A stretch of 64,000 nt of DNA from an uncultured Alphaproteobacteria bacterium (GTDB taxonomy: Bacteria; Pseudomonadota; Alphaproteobacteria; SP197), in NCBI GenBank assembly GCA_958295695.1, contig OY282363.1, positions 62,001 through 126,000 on the forward strand, written 5' to 3'. The notes under the pieces were generated by a model. That model was not told the DNA's origin. It saw only the letters and a program-made list of their open reading frames with translations, and ran no database searches. Position numbers and translations under genes: made by a program. Position 1 is the stretch's first letter, and each line of letters begins with the position of its first letter. Shown in pieces: positions 37,153 through 45,961 of the stretch.

Positions 37153-38901
37153 TCAGGCGCGCGAGGCGTTCGCGATCGTCCGCGCCAGCGCTCCGGCCAG
37201 CGGCATGTCCTCGGCCATGTAGAACCGCGCGGTCTCGCTCTTGGCCTCCAGAAAGGCCGGGTCGCCGCGTCCTTCCTCCCGCAGCCGCTTGGCGGCGACG
37301 GCCTGGCGCAGGAGCTGCCAGCCGCCGGCGACGGTGCCGAAGAGGCGCTGGTAGGTCGTGGCCTGGGCGAGCACGGCGTCCCGGTCCGCGGCCATCGTCC
37401 CGGCGACCCATTGGGTGGCTCCGCGCAGACGGTCGAGGCCCGACGACACGGCCTCGGCGAGGCCGGTCTCGCCGGCCGCGCGCGCGGCGTCGGCGTCGGC
37501 CGCGATCGCGTCGAACAGGACGCGGGCGGCGGCGCCGCGGTCGCGGGCGATCTTGCGGCCCACGAGGTCGATGGCCTGGACGCCGTTGGTCCCCTCGTAG
37601 ATCGGCAGGACGCGGGCGTCGCGGTAATGCTGGGCCGCGCCGGTTTCCTCGATGAAGCCCGCGCCGCCGTGGACCTGCACGGCCTCCGACGCGATCTGGA
37701 CCCCGCCGTCGGTCGCCCAGGACTTCACCACCGGCGTCAGCAGTTCGAAGAGGGCCCGGTCTCGGGCGGCCTCGTCCGAACCGCCGCCGCGCTCGGCCCG
37801 GTCGAAGCGCGCGGCGGTCCAGTAGACCAGGCCGCGGGCCGCCTCGGTGCGCGCCTTCATCCAGGCCAGCATGCGCCGGACATCGGGATGGTTGTCGATG
37901 GTGACCGCGCGGCCGCCGCGCGCGCCCTGCACCCGCCCGGCGGCGTGGGCCGCGGCGGCCTGGCGGGCGCGTTCGCCGATGGCGAGCCCCTGCAGGCCCA
38001 CGGCGAGGCGCGCGTTGTTCATCATGGTGAACATGCAGGCGAGCCCCCCGTGCTCCTCGCCCACGAGGAAGCCCGTGGCGCCGCCGCCGTCGCCATAGGC
38101 CATGACGCAGGTCGGACTGCCCTTGACGCCGAGCTTCCTCTCCAGGGAGACGGCCCTCAGGTCGTTCCTTTCGCCCAACGCGCCGTCCGGCTTCACGAGA
38201 TACTTCGGCACGAGGAAAAGCGAGACGCCCTTCACGCCGTCCGGCGCGCCGGGCAGGCGGGCGAGCACCATGTGCACGATGTTCCCGGTCAGCTCGTGTT
38301 CGCCGTAGGTGATGAAGATCTTCTGTCCGACGACGCGGTACGCGCCGTCGCCGGCCCGTTCGGCGCGGGTGGCGAGGCGCGCGAGGTCGGTTCCGGCCCC
38401 CGGCTCGGTCAGGTTCATGGTGCCCGACCAGACGCCCGCGACCATGTTGGGGAGGTAGGTCCGCTTCTGCTCCTCGGTCCCGTGGCGCAGCAGCAGTTCG
38501 ATGGCGCCCTTCGTGAGGAGCGCGCCGACCGAGAACGCCATGTTGGCCGATTCGAACATTTCCGAAACCGCCATCGCCAGCGTCCAGGGCAGGCCCTGCC
38601 CGCCATGGGCCTCCGGAAACGAGAGGCCGTTCCAGCCGCCGGCGACATAGGCGTCATGGGCCTTGCGGAAGCTCTCGGGCAGGCGGACGACGCCGTTCTC
38701 CAGCGTCGCGCCCTCGAGGTCGCCGTCCCGGTTGGCCGGCGCCAGCACCTCCCCGGCCAGGCGGCCGGCCTCCGCCAGCAGCGCCCCGACCAGCTCGCCG
38801 TCCTCCGCCGCGCCGCCCCACAGGCGCGCCAGATCGCCGAAACGCGCCTGGGCGTCGAGCGCGAAGCGGATGTCATCGACGGGCGCTGCGTAGGCGGTCA
38901 T
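37153..38901 (-). CDS. Acyl-CoA dehydrogenase (DmdC/FadE-type with C-terminal extension)
   Basis: The 582-residue flavoprotein has the acyl-CoA dehydrogenase fold: SFPEAHGGQGLPWTLAMAVS, GTMNLTEPGAGTDLARL, KIFITYGEHELTGNIVHMVL, and VHGGAGFIEETGAAQHYRDA in the C-terminal helical domain. The catalytic Glu is in LPIYEGTNGVQAIDL. The length and the extra C-terminal helical segment place it in the larger subgroup that includes 3-methylmercaptopropionyl-CoA dehydrogenase (DmdC) and long-chain enzymes. Substrate cannot be told. ATG 38901 gives the family start (MTAYAAPVDDI). It stands alone and converges with the small membrane protein gene. Confidence 0.9.
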   Translation of the reverse strand: MTAYAAPVDDIRFALDAQARFGDLARLWGGAAEDGELVGALLAEAGRLAGEVLAPANRDGDLEGATLENGVVRLPESFRKAHDAYVAGGWNGLSFPEAHGGQGLPWTLAMAVSEMFESANMAFSVGALLTKGAIELLLRHGTEEQKRTYLPNMVAGVWSGTMNLTEPGAGTDLARLATRAERAGDGAYRVVGQKIFITYGEHELTGNIVHMVLARLPGAPDGVKGVSLFLVPKYLVKPDGALGERNDLRAVSLERKLGVKGSPTCVMAYGDGGGATGFLVGEEHGGLACMFTMMNNARLAVGLQGLAIGERARQAAAAHAAGRVQGARGGRAVTIDNHPDVRRMLAWMKARTEAARGLVYWTAARFDRAERGGGSDEAARDRALFELLTPVVKSWATDGGVQIASEAVQVHGGAGFIEETGAAQHYRDARVLPIYEGTNGVQAIDLVGRKIARDRGAAARVLFDAIAADADAARAAGETGLAEAVSSGLDRLRGATQWVAGTMAADRDAVLAQATTYQRLFGTVAGGWQLLRQAVAAKRLREEGRGDPAFLEAKSETARFYMAEDMPLAGALARTIANASRA

Positions 38902-39001
38902 CCGGGGCTCCGGGACACGTGGCCGGACGGGAGGAAATCGACTATCACGGGCGGCGGCCCCGGACCAGCGGGCCTCCCCTTCCCTCCGGCGGGTTTCCAC
39001 C

Positions 39002-39247
39002 ATGAGCGAGACGACCGGCGGCGGCGTCCACCTCGAGATCGCCAACCGCTTCATCGAACAGGCCAACGCCATGATCGAGGCCGGCGACGACGCCGAGGCC
39101 GTGGGTCTCGCCATGACCCACGCGGCGGCCAACTTCACCGCCTTCGCCGCGGCGCTGAACGAAGGCCGCCGCGAGGAGCTCGGCGCCGTCGCGGACGAGT
39201 ATCGCCGCCTGCTCCACGCCTACTTCGACAACCGCGTCCGGGCCTGA
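39002..39247 (+). CDS. Small helical protein resembling DUF3144
   Basis: The 81-residue product is almost all helical: EIANRFIEQANAMIEAGDD, AVGLAMTHAAANFTAFAAAL and ELGAVADEYRRLLHAYFDNR. This resembles DUF3144 proteins, which are small cytosolic proteins of unknown role. ATG 39002 lies 100 bp from the divergent acyl-CoA dehydrogenase gene and 11 bp before the transporter gene. It is probably co-transcribed with the transporter. Confidence 0.65.
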   Translation: MSETTGGGVHLEIANRFIEQANAMIEAGDDAEAVGLAMTHAAANFTAFAAALNEGRREELGAVADEYRRLLHAYFDNRVRA

Positions 39248-39258
39248 CCGCGGCCGTC

Positions 39259-40188
39259 ATGCCGGTTCCGCCCCGCGGCCCCGCGCCCGCGCCGAATCGC
39301 CACAGGCACGCGCCGGCCGCGGCGATCGGCCTGTGGGTGCTCGCCGCCTTCCTCTTCACGTCGCAGGCGGCGATCCTGAAGTGGCTCGCGCCCGACTATC
39401 ACGTCACGGAAATCCTGTTCGGCCGGTCCCTGGTCGTCGTGGCCGGCGCGACCGTGCTCCTGCTGCGCGGCTCCGGCCTGGGCGCGCCCTTCCGCACGAG
39501 GAAGTTCCGCTTCCACGCCCTGCGCTTCCTGTGCTTCCTCGTGGCGCTCACGGCGTTCATCGAGGCGGTGCGCCGGATCTCGCTCGCCGACGCGGTCGCC
39601 GTGACGTTCGCCGCGCCGCTTCTGATGACGGCCCTCAGCGTGCCGCTCCTCGGCGAGAAGGTCGGCGTCCGGCGCTGGTCGGCGGTCGGGATCGGCCTCA
39701 TGGGCGTCCTGGTCATCGCCAATCCCTCGACCGGCGTCTTTCAGGTCGCGGCGCTCTGGGCCCTGCTCTCGGCGCTGGCCTACGCCCTCGCCATCATCGT
39801 CACCCGCATCGCGACGCGGACCGAGGAGACCGTCGTCACCGTGTTCTGGCTCAACGCGCTCTATGTCGTCCTGATGCCCGTCTTCGCGCCCTTCGCCTGG
39901 ACCGCGCCGACCTGGGGCGCGGTCGCCCTGATGGCCGGATGCGGCCTCATCGTCCTGGTCGCCCAGCTCGTCGCCGTCGAGGCCTGCGTGCGCGCGCCGC
40001 CCCAGGTCCTGGCGCCCTTCGACTACACCGCGCTGATCTGGGCCGCGCTGCTGGGCTATGCCGTCTGGGGCGACCTGCCGACCCGGGCCGCGCTCGCCGG
40101 CGCGGCGATCCTGATCGCGAGCGGCCTTTACGTGCTCTGGCGCGAGACGCGGCGGGCGCGCGCCCGGCCCTCCGGCGGCGAGGCGTAG
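39259..40188 (+). CDS. EamA/DMT-superfamily transporter
   Basis: The 309-residue integral membrane protein has ten hydrophobic segments arranged as two EamA repeats (about 20-150 and 165-290). Landmarks are ILFGRSLVVVAGATVLLL, ISLADAVAVTFAAPLLMTAL, RWSAVGIGLMGVLVIANPS and FDYTALIWAALLGYAVWGDL. Such drug/metabolite transporters export small metabolites. No substrate can be proposed. ATG 39259 lies 11 bp after the DUF3144-like gene. Confidence 0.88.
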   Translation: MPVPPRGPAPAPNRHRHAPAAAIGLWVLAAFLFTSQAAILKWLAPDYHVTEILFGRSLVVVAGATVLLLRGSGLGAPFRTRKFRFHALRFLCFLVALTAFIEAVRRISLADAVAVTFAAPLLMTALSVPLLGEKVGVRRWSAVGIGLMGVLVIANPSTGVFQVAALWALLSALAYALAIIVTRIATRTEETVVTVFWLNALYVVLMPVFAPFAWTAPTWGAVALMAGCGLIVLVAQLVAVEACVRAPPQVLAPFDYTALIWAALLGYAVWGDLPTRAALAGAAILIASGLYVLWRETRRARARPSGGEA

Positions 40189-40342
40189 AAGGGTCCGGCC
40201 GGGTCCGTCTCCGCCGGCCGTCCCCGCCCGATCGCGAAGACGCGGTCGGCCCCGGCGTCGACGAAGCGGCGGCCGGCCTCCGCTTGCGGTCGGGGGGCGC
40301 GGTCCGGCTCTCGCGGACGCCGTCGCGCGGCGCCGTGCGATG

Positions 40343-40371
40343 GAGCGGTTCCGGTCGAACCGGAACCGCTC
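40343..40371. repeat. GAGCGGTTCCGG palindrome, copy 2
   Basis: A perfect 13-bp inverted repeat, GAGCGGTTCCGGT / ACCGGAACCGCTC, with a CGA loop lies 31 bp before the enoyl-CoA hydratase ATG. Copy 1 is at 17245-17273. Both lie just upstream of a gene start. Confidence 0.65.
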
Positions 40372-40402
40372 TAAGGTCGCGCGGAATCGCGGGAGCAGGG
40401 AC

Positions 40403-41185
40403 ATGGGCGATCGGGTCCGAACGCGGGTCGACGGCCGCGTCTTCGAGGTGACTCTCGACAATCCCAAGGCGAACGCCATCTCCGCGGCGGTCAGCCGGGA
40501 GATGAACGAGGCGTTCATCCGCTTCCGCGACGATCCCGACCTGTGGGTCGCGATCCTGACGGGCGCGGGCGACAGGTTCTTCTGCGCGGGCTGGGACCTC
40601 AACGACGGCGCCCGGGAAGAGCCCGACAAGGATTTCGGACCCTACGGCTTCGGCGGCCTGGGCCGCATGTTCGACCTCGACAAGCCCGTCGTCATGGCGG
40701 TCAACGGCTACTGCGTCGCCGGCGGCTTCGAGCTGGCGCTCGCCGGCGACATCATGGTGGCCGCCGAGAACGCCGAGTTTTTCCTGTCGGAGGTCAATGT
40801 CGGTCTCGCGACCTCGGGCGCGAGCGTCTCGCGGCTGCTCGCGCGCCTGCCGCGCCACGTCGCGCTGGAGCTGCTGTTCACGGGCCGCCGCATGGCGGCG
40901 CGGGAGGCCCGCGACCTCCGCCTCGTCAACCGCGTCGCGCCCCGGGGCCGGGCGATGGAGGCCGCGCGCGAGATCGCCGCCTCGATCGCCGCCGCCGCGC
41001 CGCTCTCGGTGCGGGCGGAAAAGCAGATGGTCAACCTTCTCGGCGGCCTCCCGCCCGAGGAGGCCGACCGCCTGGAGGCCGAGGGCGCGCTCACGGCCAA
41101 GGCGCTGGTCTACGCCTCCGAGGACTGCCGCGAGGGCGCCCGCGCCTTCCTCGAAAAGCGCAAGCCCGTGTGGCGGGGACGCTAG
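40403..41185 (+). CDS. Enoyl-CoA hydratase/isomerase family protein (CaiD-like)
   Basis: The 260-residue crotonase-fold enzyme has TLDNPKANAISAAVSREM, the oxyanion-hole segments AGDRFFCAGWDLNDGA and VNGYCVAGGFELALAGDIMV, and SEVNVGLATSG with the second catalytic position. The FCAGWDL segment and later residues resemble crotonobetainyl-CoA hydratase (CaiD), but other enoyl-CoA hydratases are possible. The usual second catalytic Glu of the hydratases is in the ..FLSEVNVG region. ATG 40403 is the family start; an in-frame ATG at 40340 would add a basic tail. It ends 25 bp before the PBP gene. Confidence 0.88.
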   Translation: MGDRVRTRVDGRVFEVTLDNPKANAISAAVSREMNEAFIRFRDDPDLWVAILTGAGDRFFCAGWDLNDGAREEPDKDFGPYGFGGLGRMFDLDKPVVMAVNGYCVAGGFELALAGDIMVAAENAEFFLSEVNVGLATSGASVSRLLARLPRHVALELLFTGRRMAAREARDLRLVNRVAPRGRAMEAAREIAASIAAAAPLSVRAEKQMVNLLGGLPPEEADRLEAEGALTAKALVYASEDCREGARAFLEKRKPVWRGR

Positions 41186-41210
41186 GGCGGACAGGCTCGG
41201 GACGCGGCCC

Positions 41211-43169
41211 TTGACGAGGAAGCGGGCGACGAAGGCGTCCGCGCGGCGCCGGCCGCGGCGCCGGCGGCGGTTCCGCGCGGTTCTGCGCTGGAGCGCGGCG
41301 GTCTTCGTCTGGCTCTCGCTCGCCGTCGCGGGCCTGGTCGCCTGGCACCTGCTGGACCTGCCGGACCCCGCGGACGCCGCGAGCCGGCGCGCGCCCTCCG
41401 TGACCGTTCTGGGGGCCGACGGCCGGACGCTCGCGACCTACGGCGAGCTCCACGGCGAGACGCTCCACTTCGAGGATCTGCCCGAGACGCTCGTCCGGGC
41501 GGTGGTCGCCACCGAGGACCGGCGCTTCTTCGAGCATGGCGGGATCGACCCGCGGGGCGTCGTCCGCGCGGCCTGGGCCAACCTCCGCGCCGGCGGCGTG
41601 GTCCAGGGCGGCAGCACGATCACCCAGCAGGTCGCCAAGAACCTCTTCCTCACGCCCGAACGCTCGTTCCGGCGCAAGGTCCGGGAGGCGCTCCTGGCGC
41701 TGCGGCTCGAGAGGCGCTTCACCAAGGAGGAGATCCTCGCGATCTACCTCAACCGGGTCTATCTGGGCGCGGGGACCTATGGCGTCGACGCCGCGGCCCG
41801 GCGCTACTTCGGCAAGTCGGCCCGCGACCTGACGCTGCCCGAGGCCGCCACGATCGCGGGCCTGCTCAAGGCGCCCTCGCGCCATAACCCGGCGGCCGAT
41901 CCCGCGGCGGCGCGCCGGCGCGCCGGCGCGGCGCTCGACAACATGGTCGAGGCCGGCTTCATCGGCGAGGAGACCGCGCGCGCCGCCCGCGCCGCGCTTC
42001 TCGAGCCGGCCGGCGGCCGTCCCGCCGGCGGCGACGCCCGCTACGCGGCCGACTGGGTCGTCGCGCGGGCCGCCGACCACATCGGCGTCGCCCGCCGGGA
42101 CCTCGTCATCGCCACCACCCTCGATCCCGGCCTCCAGCGCGCCGCGCGGGACGCGCTCGCGGCGGGGCTCGCGGGCGAGGGGGCCGAACGCGGCGCGGGC
42201 GAGGGCGCGCTCGTCTCCATGGCGGCCGACGGCGCCGTGCTCGCCATGGTCGGCGGTTCGGGCTACGGCGCGACCCAGTTCAACCGCGCCGTCCAGGCCC
42301 GGCGCCAGCCCGGCTCGGCCTTCAAGCTCTTCGTCTACCTCGCCGCCCTCGAGGCGGGCCTCCTCCCCGGCGACACGGTCGAGGACCGGCCGGTCTCGAT
42401 CGACGGCTGGAGCCCCCGGAACTTCCACGGCCGGTTCGACGGGCCGATGACGCTGACCGAGGCGCTGGCGGCCTCGACCAACACCGTCGCCGCGGACCTC
42501 GCCTGGCGCGTCGGCGTCGGCAACGTGATCGAGGCCGCCCACCGGCTGGGCCTCGACCGGACGATGCCCGCCGTCCCGAGCCTCGCGCTCGGCGCCACGG
42601 AGGTCTCGCCGCTGGAGTTGACCGCCGCCTACGCCACCGTCGCCAACCAGGGCTTCGCCGTCTGGCCCTACGTCATCGTGGAGATCCGCGCGCGCGACGG
42701 CGACCTGCTCTACCGCCGCCGGGAGACGCCGCCGCCGCGCGTGGTCGAACCGGACGTCCAGGCCCGGCTGGCCGCCATGCTGGAGGCCGCGATGGAGACC
42801 GGCACCGGACGGGCGGCGCGGATCGCCTGGCCCGCCGGCGGCAAGACCGGCACCAGCCAGGACCATCGCGACGCCTGGTTCGTCGGCTTCACCCGCCAGG
42901 TCGTCACCGGCGTCTGGGTCGGCAACGACGACGGCGCGGCCATGGACGGCGTCACCGGCGGCGGCCTGCCGGCCCGCGTCTGGGCCGCCTACATGGCGGA
43001 GGCCCAGCGGGGCCGGCCGCCGCTCGCGCTGGTCGATTCCGCGGCCCGGACCGCGCCGGACCCCGCCCCGGACGGCGGCGGCCTCGCGGGCCTGATCGAC
43101 GACCTGCTGGACGAACTCGGCGCCGCCGGCGCGGACGACCCGGACCGGGAGAAAGGCCGGGACCGCTGA
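41211..43169 (+). CDS. Bifunctional penicillin-binding protein (PBP1A family: transglycosylase and transpeptidase)
   Basis: The 652-residue inner-membrane enzyme polymerises and cross-links peptidoglycan. A basic cytoplasmic tail and one TM helix (AAVFVWLSLAVAGLVAWHLL) are followed by the GT51 glycosyltransferase, with EDRRFFEHGGIDPRG and GGSTITQQVAKNLFL. The transpeptidase has SxxK as PGSAFKLF, SxN as AASTNTVA and KTG as GGKTGTSQD. It is shorter than the E. coli PBP1A type because no OB insert is visible. Start is taken as TTG 41211 since no ATG precedes the TM helix in frame. Codon choice is strongly GC3. Confidence 0.93.
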   Translation: MTRKRATKASARRRPRRRRRFRAVLRWSAAVFVWLSLAVAGLVAWHLLDLPDPADAASRRAPSVTVLGADGRTLATYGELHGETLHFEDLPETLVRAVVATEDRRFFEHGGIDPRGVVRAAWANLRAGGVVQGGSTITQQVAKNLFLTPERSFRRKVREALLALRLERRFTKEEILAIYLNRVYLGAGTYGVDAAARRYFGKSARDLTLPEAATIAGLLKAPSRHNPAADPAAARRRAGAALDNMVEAGFIGEETARAARAALLEPAGGRPAGGDARYAADWVVARAADHIGVARRDLVIATTLDPGLQRAARDALAAGLAGEGAERGAGEGALVSMAADGAVLAMVGGSGYGATQFNRAVQARRQPGSAFKLFVYLAALEAGLLPGDTVEDRPVSIDGWSPRNFHGRFDGPMTLTEALAASTNTVAADLAWRVGVGNVIEAAHRLGLDRTMPAVPSLALGATEVSPLELTAAYATVANQGFAVWPYVIVEIRARDGDLLYRRRETPPPRVVEPDVQARLAAMLEAAMETGTGRAARIAWPAGGKTGTSQDHRDAWFVGFTRQVVTGVWVGNDDGAAMDGVTGGGLPARVWAAYMAEAQRGRPPLALVDSAARTAPDPAPDGGGLAGLIDDLLDELGAAGADDPDREKGRDR

Positions 43170-43178
43170 GGCCCGCCC

Positions 43179-43240
43179 CCTTCGGCCAGCCCGGGACAGG
43201 CCCTCGATACGGTCCCTCCGGGACCCGCTCGGGACGAGGG
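43179..43240. repeat. Dispersed palindromic intergenic repeat, copy 3
   Basis: CCTTCGGCCAGCCCGGGACA, followed by a tail containing CTCGATACGGTCCCTCCGGG and ending GGACGAGGG, is the fullest copy of the family. It lies just after the PBP stop. The 445-bp gap 43170-43614 holds this repeat and the small ORF remnant listed next, and nothing else recognised. Confidence 0.65.
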
Positions 43241-43259
43241 GGATGTCCCGTTGGAGGTT

Positions 43260-43452
43260 ATGTGGGAAAGCGCCGAACCGCCATCGACCTTCCCGCTTCG
43301 GCGAGCGAGGGACAGGGCCGATCTCCACGGGCCGGGCCAGCGCTTTCACCGCTTCCTCGAACGTCGCGCCGACCCGCGCGGCTTCCGGTTCGGCTGGGCC
43401 GGCAGTCCGCGCGCGCCGGCTTCGCGGCGCGATGTTTCGGCTTGTCGGTCAT
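43260..43452 (-). pseudogene. Small frameshifted ORF downstream of the second methyltransferase
   Basis: From ATG 43452 the frame reads MTDKPKHRAAKPARA. The adjacent frame gives PAEPEAARVGATFEEAVKAL and ARPVEIGPVPRSPKREG. Together they look like a small basic protein of the DKPK...TFEEAVKALA kind broken by a frameshift. A comparable broken small ORF (MPEKPKHDPW...) follows the first methyltransferase at 9149. Low confidence. Confidence 0.35.
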
Positions 43453-43614
43453 TTGAACGGACCCCCCGAATTGCCGTTGACGGGTACGGGCTTGCCTGCC
43501 CGCGGCTCGATTCCCGGATGGCGGAACACCGCGCGATTTGCGATACGAAACGGCCTTCCGGATCGCCGAAATCTCCCGACCCGGAGGCAGTTTCACGCGG
43601 CGATCGAACACGGC

Positions 43615-44520
43615 TCACACAGCCAGCTTGGCCAGCACGGGGATCGCGGCGCGGCCCATCTCGTAGTACTCGGCGTTGTGCTCCAGACCGATGCTCCGGA
43701 TTCCGCAAGCCGTCGCGGCGGCGAGAGTCGATCCCGACCCCGCAAACGGATCCAGCACAACGCCTTTGCCCAACGGCAGGCTGGAACGCACCAGGGGCCG
43801 CAGGAACGCTTGAGGTTTCAGCGAAGGATGCGGGGCCGCTTCCCGCTCTCGCTTGCGCGCCGGCGACGCCTCGATCAAATCCTTGAATGGCTCCCGTTCC
43901 GACAAACGCCGCAGGCCGCCGGTCGCCCACTCGCGGAGGTTCTCCCGGACCGTCCCTTCGCAGGGCCGCCGGAAGATGCCCCATGGCTCGAAGCAGGACT
44001 TCGGCATGACCGTGACATTCGGAAACTCGTCATGCGCGTTCTTGGGACGGTCCCCGCCGCGCAGCGTGTGCACGACTCGGACCAGAGTGCCGCGAATCTC
44101 GAACCCCATCGCCGCGAATGAATCGGACACCAGATGGGACAGGAGCGGATTGCTCGCCACGAAGACATGAGCGCCGGGAACGAGGACCGGATAGAGCAGT
44201 TTCGCGAAGCGGGCAAAGAACGTCCGTATCTCGTCTTTCTCGTCATCCTTGAGAACGGTGAATCTTGGAACGGGTTGTCGTTGGCGCCCGTCGAAAGACG
44301 GTGGGATGCGCCAAACGCCACCCCTGCCGCTCTTGCGTTTCTCAAGCTGGTCGGGAGTGTATTCCACCAAACCGTAGGGTGGGTCCGTCACGACCGCATG
44401 GATGGATCGCTCTTCGGCGGCGCTCAACCACGAGAAAGCGTCCTTGTGAAGGAACTCATGGAGCGTGGCCTCGAGACCCAACTTCGGTTCCAGGGCGGGA
44501 CCGAGCGCGGCGTCGCTCAT
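43615..44520 (-). CDS. Site-specific DNA methyltransferase (beta-class N6-adenine/N4-cytosine)
   Basis: The 301-residue enzyme has catalytic motif IV TDPPYGLVEY near residue 45 and, near the C-terminus, LKPQAFLRPLVRSSLPLGKG followed by AdoMet motif I VLDPFAGSGSTLAAA near 270. This is the order of the beta class. LVPGAHVFVASNPLLSHLV represents the region after the catalytic motif. No restriction gene is adjacent, so it appears to be an orphan. The ATG overlaps the stop of the transposase remnant (ATGA). Base composition is lower in GC than parB and the PBP gene. The C-terminus (RSIGLEHNAEYYEMGRAAI) is typical. Confidence 0.88.
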   Translation of the reverse strand: MSDAALGPALEPKLGLEATLHEFLHKDAFSWLSAAEERSIHAVVTDPPYGLVEYTPDQLEKRKSGRGGVWRIPPSFDGRQRQPVPRFTVLKDDEKDEIRTFFARFAKLLYPVLVPGAHVFVASNPLLSHLVSDSFAAMGFEIRGTLVRVVHTLRGGDRPKNAHDEFPNVTVMPKSCFEPWGIFRRPCEGTVRENLREWATGGLRRLSEREPFKDLIEASPARKREREAAPHPSLKPQAFLRPLVRSSLPLGKGVVLDPFAGSGSTLAAATACGIRSIGLEHNAEYYEMGRAAIPVLAKLAV

Positions 44521-45050
44521 GCCCGCGCTCCCAAGTCCGGCCCGTTGTCGGCGATCGGGTCGCGGTGGCGGAGCCTCTTGCCGACCGTCCGGCGGACGAT
44601 CCCGGCCATCCGGTCGGGCATGTCGACGCCGCGCCGGGTCGAGAACTCCATGACGCGGCGATCGAGATGCCTGGCCGACAGCTTGTGGACGGTCCCCTTA
44701 TGCGCCCTCTCGGGCATGTTCCAGAAGCTCTCGATCCCTTGGGTGCTCGCCATGCCCCGGACATACCCGCCGACGCCATGGCGGACCGTTTCGCGCGTGA
44801 AGTCGCGGGCCGGCCCCCGATAGCCGCCGTGCTCGTCCGTACGGACCGCGGCGCCGGCCTCCACGTTTCCCCGGACGAAGGATCGCGGAGTTTCGGCGTC
44901 GGTGGAAGGAACGACTCCGGCGCGGATTTCGTTGGCGGCGCGGTCCTTTACGCCCGCGACGATCGTTTTGTCCACGGCGCCGCGCCGGTCGATGTCCAGG
45001 TCCCGACACAGCTTCATGCTCGACACGGATTTCAGGCCGGTCGGCGGCGG
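44517..45050 (-). pseudogene. Decayed ISXO2-like (IS1595 family) transposase
   Basis: The frame reads GLKSVSSMKLCRDLDI, then jumps to DRRGAVDKTIVAGVKDRAA, STDAETPRSFVRGN, VRTDEHGGYRG, GMASTQGIESFWNM and HKLSARHLDRRVMEFSTRR, and ends RLRHRDPIADNGPDLGARA. The order and motifs match ISXO2-like transposases. These have a helix-turn-helix, a DDE-like core with NGIES, and the PxHLDR helix. Between CRDLDI and DRRGAV the region containing the first catalytic Asp is missing, so it is inactive. The stop overlaps the methyltransferase start. No inverted terminal repeats were identified. Confidence 0.75.
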
Positions 45051-45079
45051 ACAGGCGTATCGAAGGGGCGCGCGCGCTT

Positions 45080-45961
45080 TCAGACGCGGGGCGGGGGACG
45101 TTCCAGGCGGGCGATGGCGTCGTCGAGCTGTTCTGGGGCGGAGTAGTGCAGGATCAGGCGGCCCCCCTCGCCCTTCCGCGCGATCTCGACCTTCAGGCCG
45201 GTGGCCTCCGCGAGCCGCGTCCGCAGCGCCCGGAGGTCGGCGTCCTCGCCGTCGTCCCGCCGCGTCCGCCGGCGTTCCCGCCCCGGCTCGCCGGCGGGCG
45301 CCCGCGCCCGCGCCTCGGTCTCGCGCACCGACAGGCCGAGCCGGACGACCGTCTCGGCGAGCCCTCCCGGATCGGCGGCGGCGAGCAACGCGCGGCCGTG
45401 GCCGGCCGAGAGCTTGCCGCGCTCGAGCAGGACGCGGACCGACGCCGGGAGCTGGAGCAGGCGGACGGTGTTGGCGACATGGGCCCGGCTCCGGCCGACG
45501 ACGCCGGCGACGTCGGTCCGGTTCAGGCCGAACTCCTCGCGCAGCCGCTCGTAGCCGGCCGCCTCCTCGAGGGGGCCGAGGTCCGCGCGCTGAAGGTTCT
45601 CGACCAGCCCCGTCTCCAGGACCTCGCGGTCGGACATCTCGCGCACGATGACCGGGACCTCGTGGATCCGCGCCATCTGGGCCGCGCGCCAGCGCCGCTC
45701 GCCGGCGACGATCTCGAGCATGGCGCCGTCCTCCGGCGCGGGCCGCGCCACGATCGGCTGCATCATGCCGCTGCGCCGCAGGCTCTCGGCGAGGAGGAGG
45801 AGCTCGTCCTCGTCGAACCGGACGCGGGGCTGGAGGCGTCCGGGCCGGAGCGCGGCGACCGGGACCCGGCGCAGGTCGCCGCCGTCGCCGTCCCACGCCG
45901 GGGGGATGGCCTCGGCGAGCAGGGCCGCGAGGCCCCGGCCCAGGACCCGCTCCCCGCTCAC
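45080..45961 (-). CDS. parB: Chromosome-partitioning protein ParB
   Basis: The 293-residue protein is the parS-binding CTPase. N-terminal features include VLGRGLAALLAE. Box I (VPVAALRPGRLQPR) and box II (IVAGERRWRAAQMARIHEV, the CTP-binding GERRxRA) are followed by ETGLVENLQRADLGPLEEAA and the helix-turn-helix GLNRTDVAGVVGRSRAHVAN. The C-terminal dimerisation domain ends the protein. GTG 45961 overlaps the parA stop by 4 bp. It sits close to six parS sites (49.3-54.0 kb). In relatives holA usually lies downstream. Here a transposase remnant and a methyltransferase follow instead. Confidence 0.96.
   Translation of the reverse strand: MSGERVLGRGLAALLAEAIPPAWDGDGGDLRRVPVAALRPGRLQPRVRFDEDELLLLAESLRRSGMMQPIVARPAPEDGAMLEIVAGERRWRAAQMARIHEVPVIVREMSDREVLETGLVENLQRADLGPLEEAAGYERLREEFGLNRTDVAGVVGRSRAHVANTVRLLQLPASVRVLLERGKLSAGHGRALLAAADPGGLAETVVRLGLSVRETEARARAPAGEPGRERRRTRRDDGEDADLRALRTRLAEATGLKVEIARKGEGGRLILHYSAPEQLDDAIARLERPPPRV

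Noticed and set aside
43591-43604. GTTTCACGCGGCGA as a possible parS.
   Set aside because: Only the first eight bases match and the palindrome is absent.
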